5,590 nt of DNA, from assembly GCA_905373705.1 (NCBI GenBank), contig CAJPUA010000078.1:1-5590 (forward strand). Direction: 5' to 3'. The position numbers and the translations under genes are program-made. The notes beneath the pieces were generated by a model. It ran no database searches. It was not told where the DNA came from and saw nothing but the letters and a program-made list of their open reading frames with translations. Below, in pieces: positions 1-5,456 of this stretch. Every line of letters begins with the position of its first letter. The stretch's first letter is position 1. Source of the stretch: an uncultured Schwartzia sp. Its GTDB lineage: Bacteria > Bacillota > Negativicutes > Selenomonadales > Selenomonadaceae.

Positions 1-370
1 CGGCGTGGAGCTTGCCGAAATTCCCCTTCACCACATGGACCAGCCGCGCCTTCATAACCAGTTGATCCCCCGGCACAACCGGCTTTTTGAATTTGACATT
101 CTCCATGCCGCCAAAGAGAGCGATCTTGCCCCGGTTTTCCTCCGGGTAGAGCATAGCGATCCCGCCGACCTGCGCCATCGCTTCTAAAATGAAAACGCCC
201 GGCATAATGGGGTTTCCCGGGAAATGGCCGGGGAAAAACGGCTCGTTCAGCGTAACGTTTTTAATGCCGACACCCGACTCGAACGGGACCAGGTCAATAA
301 TCCGATCGACCAGCAGCATAGGAGGACGGTGCGGCAGGATCTTCTTGATCTCGTTGACATCCAAAATCAT
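1..370 (-). CDS. fabZ: 3-hydroxyacyl-ACP dehydratase FabZ (5' part; 3' end beyond window)
   Basis: Translating the minus strand from the ATG at 370-368 gives 123 codons that stay open to the window edge. FabZ usually has about 140-150 residues, so only the C-terminal end is missing. It dehydrates 3-hydroxyacyl-ACP to trans-2-enoyl-ACP in cytoplasmic type II fatty acid synthesis. Seen in the sequence: the N-terminal ILPHRPPMLLVDRI motif (residues 11-24), then the hot-dog-fold active-site block GHFPGNPIMPGV (48-59) with catalytic His49, and Glu63 in the central helix (ILEAMAQ). These match the His/Glu pair known in the family. An AAGGAG ribosome binding site (380-386) lies 9 bases before the ATG. 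The gene starts 79 bases after lpxC. FabZ and the lipid A acyltransferases compete for 3-hydroxyacyl-ACP, which fits this setting. FabZ rather than FabA is favoured by the HRPPMLL motif and the lpx context. Confidence 0.96.
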   Translation of the reverse strand, partial: MILDVNEIKKILPHRPPMLLVDRIIDLVPFESGVGIKNVTLNEPFFPGHFPGNPIMPGVFILEAMAQVGGIAMLYPEENRGKIALFGGMENVKFKKPVVPGDQLVMKARLVHVVKGNFGKLHA

Positions 371-391
371 GGGGTTCCACTCCTTCAAATA

Positions 392-413
392 AGTTATACC
401 TAGTTATTATAAC
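392..413 (-). promoter_or_regulatory. Candidate operator: 10-bp-spaced direct repeat and palindrome over the fabZ -10
   Basis: On the minus strand ATAACT occurs twice (407-402 and 397-392), exactly 10 bases apart, which is one helical turn. The distal copy overlaps the candidate -10 box. GTTATAATAAC (413-403) is also a perfect 5-bp inverted repeat around one central base. This is a suitable place for a repressor to sit on the fabZ promoter. The bound protein is unknown, and A/T-rich promoter DNA can produce such short repeats by chance. Confidence 0.25.
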
Positions 414-414
414 A
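406..414 (-). promoter_or_regulatory. Candidate extended -10 promoter for fabZ
   Basis: The minus strand reads TGTTATAAT, a perfect TGnTATAAT extended -10. No good -35 is present: the hexamer 17 bases upstream (434-429) is TTTTGC. Extended -10 promoters can work without a strong -35. Initiation would fall near 399 and give a leader of about 29 bases carrying the fabZ ribosome binding site. It would let fabZ be transcribed apart from lpxC. Confidence 0.5.
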
Positions 415-449
415 CGCTTCCTTTTTACGCAAAAGACGGGCCCTTTCTT

Positions 450-1280
450 TTACGGTTTCACATACGCCTCGTATATCTGCCGTGCCAGTGCCGTGTTTAT
501 CGCATGGGCGGATTTGACTGCTAAAATGTGACCGCGGACTACGCCGGCCAGGCGCAGGTCGCCGATAACGTCGAGGATTTTATGCCGCACCAGCTCGTCG
601 GGATAGCGCAGGGTATTGAGCCATTTCTCATCGTTATAGACAATGACGTTTTCCAGCGTGCCGCCGAGGCCGAGCCCCATTTTGCGCAGGGCGTCAATTT
701 CCTTTTCATAGGCGATGGTACGGGCGGGCGCGATCTCCTGACGATAGGCGTCCCCTTCCATGATGACGTCGGCGTACTGCGTTCCTACTAAGGGGTGCGG
801 ATTGAGCGAAGTGAAAGTCACCCGCAGGCCGTCGTAGGGGACCGCCATGATAAAGCGATCGCCGTCGTCGACGCGAAAGACCCGGTCAATGACGATCTCC
901 CGCCGCGCTGTATCCTGCTCCTTTCGCCCGGCCTCATCTAAAAGATTAAGAAACACCAACGCGCTGCCGTCTCCGACCGGCGGTTCCTCGGCATCCAGCT
1001 CGATCTCACAGTTATCGATTCCCGCGGCGCAAAACGCCGACATCAGGTGCTCGATCGTGAAAAAGCGCGCCCCATTCTCTTCAATCGTCGTAGCGCGCAC
1101 GGTAGCCGTCACGTTCGCCGCCGTCGCCCGCACCTGCGGGCGGCCGCTCTTGTCCGCCCGCACGAAAACGATGCCGCTATCCGGCGGAGCGGGACGAAGC
1201 GTCATATGAACCTCTCGTCCCGAGTGGAGTCCCACGCCCGCGTAGGCGATCGCCTTTCCCAGCGTACCCTGCTTTTCCAT
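450..1280 (-). CDS. lpxC: UDP-3-O-acyl-N-acetylglucosamine deacetylase LpxC
   Basis: Zinc-dependent amidase (276 aa) that removes the N-acetyl group from UDP-3-O-acyl-GlcNAc in the cytoplasm, the first committed step of lipid A synthesis. Seen in order: GVGLHSG (residues 15-21), EHLMSAF (77-83) with the general base Glu77 and zinc ligand His78, GDGSA (103-107), the GLGLGGT loop (202-208), VRHKILDVIGDL (231-242) with zinc ligands His233 and Asp237, and KSAHAIN (256-262) with catalytic His259. All positions equivalent to E. coli E78, H79, H238, D242 and H265 are present. The protein is about 30 residues shorter than the E. coli enzyme, but both domains are complete. An ideal AGGAGGTG ribosome binding site (1285-1292) fixes the start. 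Variants: ARTIA (186-190) where E. coli has ARTFG, and KSAH where E. coli has KSGH. The gene lies 56 bases after the acyltransferase gene and has its own candidate promoter. Confidence 0.98.
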   Translation of the reverse strand: MEKQGTLGKAIAYAGVGLHSGREVHMTLRPAPPDSGIVFVRADKSGRPQVRATAANVTATVRATTIEENGARFFTIEHLMSAFCAAGIDNCEIELDAEEPPVGDGSALVFLNLLDEAGRKEQDTARREIVIDRVFRVDDGDRFIMAVPYDGLRVTFTSLNPHPLVGTQYADVIMEGDAYRQEIAPARTIAYEKEIDALRKMGLGLGGTLENVIVYNDEKWLNTLRYPDELVRHKILDVIGDLRLAGVVRGHILAVKSAHAINTALARQIYEAYVKP

Positions 1281-1302
1281 AGAACACCTCCTGTATTGCT
1301 CT

Positions 1303-1332
1303 ATTGTAACAAAACCGTCCGTCTCTCGGCAA
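1303..1332 (-). promoter_or_regulatory. Candidate promoter for lpxC
   Basis: On the minus strand TTGCCG (1332-1327, 4 of 6 matches to TTGACA) is followed after 18 bases by TACAAT (1308-1303), preceded by TG to form the extended -10 TGTTACAAT. It fits between the acyltransferase stop (1337) and the lpxC ribosome binding site. Predicted initiation near 1296 leaves a leader of only about 16 bases, which is short but holds the whole AGGAGGTG. It would give the committed lipid A step its own transcription. Confidence 0.4.
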
Positions 1333-1336
1333 GCGG

Positions 1337-2203
1337 TTATCCTTCTTCACGGAGCGATTTCCAGCGATCATGCAGCCAAAACCATTCTTCGGGATATTGC
1401 CGGATATGATGCTCCAGCACCCGTCCCACTTCTTCCATCGCTTTTAGAATGTCCGCCGCCTTGTCTTTCGTTCGTGCCACAAAAATCGGCGGATGAAGGA
1501 TAATACGATGACGCCCGTCCGGCAGGCGATGAATATACCCGGGAAGAAGGGGCGCGTTTTTATACCGCGCCAGCACCGCCGGCCCCTGCACAAAATTTGT
1601 CGGCCGCCCGAACCACTCAACGACGATTCCCTCTCTCCGACCGACATCCTGATCCATCAAGAGGCCGATCGCCCAGCCTTCCTTTAGCTTATCGAACATC
1701 TCCCGCACATTATCCTTGTAAGTGATATGCATACCGACGGAGCGGCGATATTCATTAATGAAACGATCGAATCCCGCTTCTTTCTGTCGCATGGCTACGC
1801 CGACGATAGGAAAGCCCGCCGCCGAGAGAGCGCCCCCCATAAGCTCCCAGTTTCCACTATGAGCCGTCGCGATTACCGCGCCTCGGCCCAGAGCCAGCCC
1901 CTCGCGCAGGTATTTTCCCCCTTCGATTTCCACCAGATCTAAAAACCGCGCCTTGAGAACGGGAAATCGCATAACCTCAAACAGCATAGGGCCGAACCGG
2001 ATCCAGCTGTCGCGAACGATCTGCCGTGCGCGCCGCTCATCCACGCCAAGACAGACTCGCGCGTTATTCACCGCCATCTCACGGCGGCGACTCGGCACCA
2101 AATACCATGTCAAGGCGCTTAAAAAAATCCCCAGCCGTTCGCAAAAACACCCCGGCAAAAGACAGCAAAGCCAGCTCACGAACCTGGCGAAACAATAGGC
2201 CAT
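1337..2203 (-). CDS. lpxL: LpxL/HtrB-family lipid A (Kdo-dependent type) acyltransferase
   Basis: A 288-aa member of the LpxL/LpxM/HtrB family, which transfers a secondary acyl chain to a lipid A precursor at the inner face of the inner membrane. Seen: a hydrophobic N-terminal stretch (about residues 8-36) as membrane anchor; the HX4E catalytic motif HSGNWE with His115 and Glu120; the LMDQD segment (182-186); a WFGRPTNFVQGPA block (197-209) typical of the family; and the C-terminal YPEEWFWLHDRWK signature (270-282). Length is normal (290-310 in proteobacteria). AAAGGAGGGG (2211-2220) lies about 9 bases before the ATG. The first 21 residues contain five cysteines (4, 13, 14, 19, 21), which is unusual. 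A hairpin terminator separates the gene from lpxD. The family is certain; which acyl position is modified, and whether the enzyme is LpxL- or LpxM-like, cannot be told from sequence alone. Confidence 0.93.
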   Translation of the reverse strand: MAYCFARFVSWLCCLLPGCFCERLGIFLSALTWYLVPSRRREMAVNNARVCLGVDERRARQIVRDSWIRFGPMLFEVMRFPVLKARFLDLVEIEGGKYLREGLALGRGAVIATAHSGNWELMGGALSAAGFPIVGVAMRQKEAGFDRFINEYRRSVGMHITYKDNVREMFDKLKEGWAIGLLMDQDVGRREGIVVEWFGRPTNFVQGPAVLARYKNAPLLPGYIHRLPDGRHRIILHPPIFVARTKDKAADILKAMEEVGRVLEHHIRQYPEEWFWLHDRWKSLREEG

Positions 2204-2256
2204 GCGCTTTCCCCTCCTTTGCTTTTCCTTACGCGGCTTTGGTTACGGATCCGGTG

Positions 2257-2283
2257 AAAAGGCTCCCCCACCGGGGAGCCTTT
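2257..2283 (-). terminator. Hairpin terminator or attenuator starting in the lpxD stop codon
   Basis: AAAGGCTCCCC (2258-2268) and GGGGAGCCTTT (2273-2283) form a perfect 11-bp stem with a 4-base loop. On the minus strand the second arm ends in TTTT (2260-2257) and is followed by CACC. The first arm begins within the TAA stop of lpxD (2284-2282). The stem is strong and GC-rich but the T-tract is short. I see no convincing promoter between it and the acyltransferase gene, so partial termination (attenuation) is as likely as full termination. Confidence 0.7.
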
Positions 2284-3310
2284 AATTTTCCTTCGCTTCG
2301 TATCCGACGACTTTTTTCTCCAGCTCGCGAAGTCGTTTTATAAGCTCCGGAAGCTTTTTGAGCGCCGCCTGTGTGCGCAGCCATTCCTGGTGCGGCTGTG
2401 TCGGAAATCCGGCGCAGAAAACGCCTTCCGGCATGTCGTTGGTGATCCCGCTGCGCGCCGCGTAGACCGAATTGCCGCCGATATGAATGTGCCCCACCGT
2501 CCCGGTCTGCCCGCCGAAAGTCACGTTATCGCCTACGATCGTCGACCCGGAGATTCCCGTCTGAGCGACGATGAGATTGTTCGCCCCGATCCGGCAGTTA
2601 TGTCCGATATGGACCAGGTTATCCACCTTTGTTCCGCGACCAATAACGGTAGATCCGGTTGTCGCCCTGTCGATCCCCACATGCGCGCCGATTTCGACGT
2701 CGTCCTCTAAGACGACGTTTCCTACCTGCGGCACCTTTGTATGGATATGCTCTTTCGACGTCGTAAAGCCGAAACCGTCCGCGCCGATGACCGCCGAGCT
2801 GTGAATCACGCACCGCCGCCCCAGCCGGCAGCGCTCGCGCACCGTAACGCTGGAATAGAGGACGCTCTCCGCGCCAATTTCGGCATACTGTCCCACGTAA
2901 GTATGCGGATAGAGAATCACGCCGTCGCCGATTACCGCGTGGGCGTCAACAACGGCGAACGGCATGACGGTCACGCCCACGCCGAGCTGAACACCAGCCC
3001 CGATATAAGCGAGATCGCTGATCCCCAGAGGGAAGTCCAAGGGCGGCGTAAACGCTTCCAAAAGGCAGGCGAAAGCGGCCCTCGGCTCCTTTACATAGAC
3101 GGCAGGCTTAGGAAACACGCCCGCCGTATCCGGCAAAATGACCGCTCCCGCGGCGCATTTTCCCGCCTCTTTCAAATGCGGTTCCACGGCAAAGGTAATG
3201 TCCGACGCCCGAGCGTCCTCAATATTCGTCGCCCCGCGGATCTCGATAGCGGCGTCGCCCGCCAAACGCCCGCCGACAAGAGCGGCGATCTCACCCAATG
3301 TTTTCGTCAT
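2282..3310 (-). CDS. lpxD: UDP-3-O-(3-hydroxyacyl)glucosamine N-acyltransferase LpxD
   Basis: Third enzyme of lipid A synthesis: moves a 3-hydroxyacyl chain from ACP to the 2-amine of UDP-3-O-acylglucosamine, made by LpxC, in the cytoplasm. The 342-aa protein has the usual three parts: an N-terminal uridine-binding domain (about 1-95), a left-handed beta-helix of hexapeptide repeats (about 100-290) with isoleucine, valine or glycine at regular spacing, and a C-terminal helical extension (about 305-336, ending LRELEKKV) that helps form the trimer. Catalytic His237 lies in HIGHN (235-238 plus N238) and the second conserved histidine, His274, in VGHIHI. Length matches E. coli LpxD (341 aa). The start follows the upstream lipoprotein stop by 10 bases, and its GAGG ribosome binding site overlaps that stop codon (TGAGG), so translation is probably coupled. 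Confidence 0.98.
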   Translation of the reverse strand: MTKTLGEIAALVGGRLAGDAAIEIRGATNIEDARASDITFAVEPHLKEAGKCAAGAVILPDTAGVFPKPAVYVKEPRAAFACLLEAFTPPLDFPLGISDLAYIGAGVQLGVGVTVMPFAVVDAHAVIGDGVILYPHTYVGQYAEIGAESVLYSSVTVRERCRLGRRCVIHSSAVIGADGFGFTTSKEHIHTKVPQVGNVVLEDDVEIGAHVGIDRATTGSTVIGRGTKVDNLVHIGHNCRIGANNLIVAQTGISGSTIVGDNVTFGGQTGTVGHIHIGGNSVYAARSGITNDMPEGVFCAGFPTQPHQEWLRTQAALKKLPELIKRLRELEKKVVGYEAKEN

Positions 3311-3320
3311 GCCGCCCGCC

Positions 3321-3764
3321 TCATTTCAGTTTCTGGATAAGATCGTCGGTAATGTCAGTCCCCCCCAGAACGACCGTCTTTTCCAGGCTGCTATTCTGGA
3401 GTATCGCGTCCAGCTTTTTTTCTTTGGCGATTTCATCGAGAGCCACATCGACCTTCTGCCGAATCTGCATCTGGTATTGCTGACTCGCCGCCTGCATTTT
3501 TGCCATCTGTTCCTGCTGCGCCCGCGCCATTTCCTCCGACGAAAGATTCCCCGCGTTCGCCTGGAGAGCCAGAAACTCTTTTTGCAGGGCCGCAATCTTC
3601 GCGTTAGCTTCCTCCTCGACGGCCTTGATCTGCGTCGCTTCCTGATCGATGCGCTCCGCGTTGAAATAGCCGATATTCGCCTGCTTGTCGCCCAGACAGC
3701 CGCCGCTTAAGAGCGCCGCCGTCAGCAGCATAACGCCTGCCAGCGTCTTTTTCCTGCTTGTCAT
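3321..3764 (-). CDS. Skp/OmpH-family periplasmic chaperone-like lipoprotein
   Basis: A 147-aa Skp/OmpH-type protein. Seen: a basic N-terminus (SRKK), a hydrophobic core (residues 8-19) and a lipobox-like LSGGC ending at Cys23, which fits lipoprotein signal rules although serine at -3 is less usual than leucine. The mature protein begins with a short strand (IGYFNAERI, 31-39), continues as an Ala/Gln/Glu/Lys-rich helical hairpin (about 42-118) and closes with VVLGGTDITDDLIQKLK (131-147), the terminal strand and helix shared with its two upstream relatives. Skp proteins form jellyfish-shaped trimers that hold unfolded outer-membrane proteins; chaperone activity here is inferred. AAGAGG (3773-3778) lies 8 bases before the ATG. 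The 10-base gap to lpxD and the overlap of stop codon and ribosome binding site indicate one transcript. Which membrane holds the lipid anchor is unknown. Confidence 0.9.
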   Translation of the reverse strand: MTSRKKTLAGVMLLTAALLSGGCLGDKQANIGYFNAERIDQEATQIKAVEEEANAKIAALQKEFLALQANAGNLSSEEMARAQQEQMAKMQAASQQYQMQIRQKVDVALDEIAKEKKLDAILQNSSLEKTVVLGGTDITDDLIQKLK

Positions 3765-3826
3765 GTTATCTGCCTCTTTCTGTTGTTATCTCTGCCGCCA
3801 GCCGGTTTTGCCAGCGTTTTCCATAG

Positions 3827-4879
3827 TCAGCGCGCTTTCAGTTCGTCGGCCAGCTCTTCCGTCAGGTCAATGGCCCCGGTCCCGATCACAGCCGCGTCCG
3901 CAGGCGGCCACGCGCCGATGTGCGTCATCAGCCCGGCAGGAAGCGCCTCGATATTCTTCGCCGGACGAGCAAAAATAACGGACAATCGGTGGAGAACCGC
4001 CAGCTTAGCGGCCTTCCCCGCCACGTCCTTCATCATATACTCTTCCATCGCCGCGATCTCCTGTCCCTTTGCCCGAAGCGCCGCCTCCTTCTCCACGATC
4101 CGTTGTCGTCTTTCCGTCATATCCAGAAGATTCTTCCGTATCGCTTCCGAATTGCGTGACTGCGCCTCGGCCTTTTGGCGAAGCTCCTCCGCCAAAAGCT
4201 GTTCCCGAGACGACGCAGATTCCTGCGAGAGTTCCAGCCCCCACGCGGCAGCCAGGGACTCCCGGTATGCCTGTATCTCAGCCTCAAACTTTTGCCACAA
4301 AAGGAACTGTTTTTCCCCGCGCTCCGCTTGCAGCGCCTGCAAACGCTCGGTCAAAAGGCGCACCGCCTCGTCGGAGAGGCGCATACTGTCACGGTTATCG
4401 AGCTTGAGGCGAATATTAAATATCTCATTGAGATATTGCCCGTTTATCTCGTCGCGCGCCGCTTCATAGGCTGGTTTTTGTTCTTCCCGACGCGTCTTCT
4501 CCGCCGCCTCTAACCGCTCCATTAAGGCTTGCCGGGCCTGAACGTCTTTTTGATGCTGCTTTTGCCGCGCTGCGTCTTGAAACAGCTTATCTGAAAGGCG
4601 CGGCACAGCAAGTTCCAAGAGCATCCGACGCTCCGCCAAAAGATCGTCTTCGAGCCGGCGGCGTTCCTCCCGCGCCGCCGCCAGTGCCGCGTACGCGGGG
4701 TGGGCTTCCATCGCCGCCGAGACATCCACAATTCCCACGCCCGAAGGACTCGCGGACGATGGCGTGGGAACAGACCCTTCCCGCGGCCATAGCAAAAAGG
4801 CCGCCAGGCAAAGAAGCGCCGCGCCGCCGCCATACAGCCACCAGCGCTGCGGTTTTCCTTTTCCGCCTGCTTCCGCCAT
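3827..4879 (-). CDS. Long inner-membrane-anchored Skp/OmpH-like coiled-coil protein
   Basis: 350 aa; I do not recognise a named family beyond Skp/OmpH likeness. Seen in order: a short basic N-terminus (KGKPQR), one transmembrane segment (about 13-31, tryptophans at both ends, no clear cleavage site), a Pro/Ser linker (32-47), a strand VGIVDV with AM and P following (48-61), a long Glu/Arg/Gln/Ala-rich helical region (about 62-295) with breaks near 91-96 and 145-165, a strand RLSVIFA (298-304), an insert of about 25 residues with several prolines, then AVIGTGAIDLTEEL (330-343). The two ends align with the neighbouring 155-aa protein: VGKIDYRQAM with VGIVDVSAAM, LSVVL with LSVIF, and the DITQDV-type ending with DLTEEL. 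The helical region is about 235 residues against about 75-80 in ordinary Skp. The likely topology is N-in with a periplasmic body. AGGAGG (4888-4893) lies 8 bases before the ATG. Its function is unknown; a tethered chaperone or periplasm-spanning role is inference. Confidence 0.8.
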   Translation of the reverse strand: MAEAGGKGKPQRWWLYGGGAALLCLAAFLLWPREGSVPTPSSASPSGVGIVDVSAAMEAHPAYAALAAAREERRRLEDDLLAERRMLLELAVPRLSDKLFQDAARQKQHQKDVQARQALMERLEAAEKTRREEQKPAYEAARDEINGQYLNEIFNIRLKLDNRDSMRLSDEAVRLLTERLQALQAERGEKQFLLWQKFEAEIQAYRESLAAAWGLELSQESASSREQLLAEELRQKAEAQSRNSEAIRKNLLDMTERRQRIVEKEAALRAKGQEIAAMEEYMMKDVAGKAAKLAVLHRLSVIFARPAKNIEALPAGLMTHIGAWPPADAAVIGTGAIDLTEELADELKAR

Positions 4880-4893
4880 GGAAAGACCCTCCT

Positions 4894-4928
4894 AGAAAAG
4901 TACCGAGCGCACGCAAATGGCTCGGTAC
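4894..4928 (-). terminator. Hairpin with T-tract between the first two Skp-like genes
   Basis: GTACCGAGC (4900-4908) and GCTCGGTAC (4920-4928) form a perfect 9-bp stem with an 11-base loop. On the minus strand the stem is followed at once by TTTTCT (4899-4894), as in an intrinsic terminator. The ribosome binding site of the next gene begins one base after this tract. No good promoter is visible in the gap, so partial termination that favours the first gene is the simplest reading. Confidence 0.6.
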
Positions 4929-4956
4929 AGATAGCGCATATTCAAATCAAAAGACC

Positions 4957-5424
4957 TTATTTCGCCAGTTTGCGAATGACGTCCTGTGTAATGTCCTGCC
5001 CGCCGTACACGACCGCGTTGGAGTCAAGAACCACGGACAGCCCTTTGGCTTCCGCCACTGCTTTGACCTGCTCCTCGATCTTCTTCTGGATCGGCTCGAT
5101 AAGGTCCTGCTGCTTCTGCTGCAAGCGGGACTGCGTTTGCTGATAGTAGTCCTGTTTCTCCTGATCGCTCATCCCCGCGGACTTTTCCTCAAAATCCTTC
5201 TTCGCGTCCTCGACGGCCTGCTGCATTTGGTCGTTCGCCGCCTGCAAATCTGGTGACTGCGCCATCGCCTGCCGGTAATCGATCTTACCCACGGCGGAGG
5301 AAGCCGCCGACGCGACGCCGCTCGAACCCATCTGCGATACACCAATGGCGACGCAGCTGCCGATAAATACGACTGCGATAAGGATGCTAAAGATCTTAAC
5401 GTGTTTCTTTTCCAGTTTAATCAT
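4957..5424 (-). CDS. Skp/OmpH-family periplasmic chaperone-like protein
   Basis: 155 aa, the usual Skp/OmpH length (E. coli Skp precursor 161). Seen: a basic N-terminus (KLEKKHVK), a hydrophobic segment (about 9-29), a Ser/Ala/Gly linker (33-44), a strand VGKIDYRQAM (45-54), a Gln/Glu/Lys-rich helical hairpin (about 58-127) and a C-terminal part LSVVLDSNAVVYGGQDITQDVIRKL (129-153, read as separate strands plus helix). Known role of the family: trimeric periplasmic holdase for outer-membrane proteins on their way to BamA. The export signal is ambiguous: cleavage after ASA (38-40), a lipobox-like FIGSC at Cys24, or an uncleaved anchor are all possible. AAGGAG (5432-5437) lies 7 bases before the ATG chosen. 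Another ATG at 5429-5427 sits only 2 bases from that site and reads Met-Thr-stop, so it is not the start. The gene is first after a strong promoter. Confidence 0.92.
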   Translation of the reverse strand: MIKLEKKHVKIFSILIAVVFIGSCVAIGVSQMGSSGVASAASSAVGKIDYRQAMAQSPDLQAANDQMQQAVEDAKKDFEEKSAGMSDQEKQDYYQQTQSRLQQKQQDLIEPIQKKIEEQVKAVAEAKGLSVVLDSNAVVYGGQDITQDVIRKLAK

Positions 5425-5456
5425 GTCATTTCTCCTTTTTCTTTCGCAAAGTTGCC

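Noticed and set aside
432..450. A possible terminator hairpin after lpxC (AAAGA/TCTTT around GGGCCC)
   Set aside because: It has only five A/T-rich pairs with a 9-base loop and no T-tract after the second arm; too weak to call.
2246..2253. The perfect 8-bp palindrome CGGATCCG between lpxD and the acyltransferase gene
   Set aside because: Short palindromes of this kind occur by chance, and nothing around it suggests an operator.
2741..3340. A 199-codon open frame on the plus strand opposite lpxD
   Set aside because: It lies antisense to a complete lpxD with intact catalytic residues, has arginine/histidine-rich composition typical of an antisense shadow, and has no clear ribosome binding site.
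3765..3791. A direct repeat of GTTATCT 20 bases apart before the 147-aa lipoprotein gene
   Set aside because: Seven bases repeated twice in a short gap can be chance. One copy touches the start codon and no promoter is clear there.
3798..3818. A hairpin (GCTGG/CCGGC on the minus strand) after the 350-aa gene
   Set aside because: Five pairs including a wobble, and no following T-tract; not a credible terminator.
3783..4469. A 228-codon open frame on the plus strand opposite the 350-aa gene
   Set aside because: Its Ser/Ala/Arg-rich, low-complexity translation is what the antisense of a Glu/Ala/Arg-rich coiled coil gives. It has no plausible start signal or recognisable domain.
4684..5256. A 190-codon open frame on the plus strand spanning two genes
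   Set aside because: It crosses the gap between two well-supported minus-strand genes, is Leu/Arg-rich as expected of an antisense frame, and matches no family I recognise.
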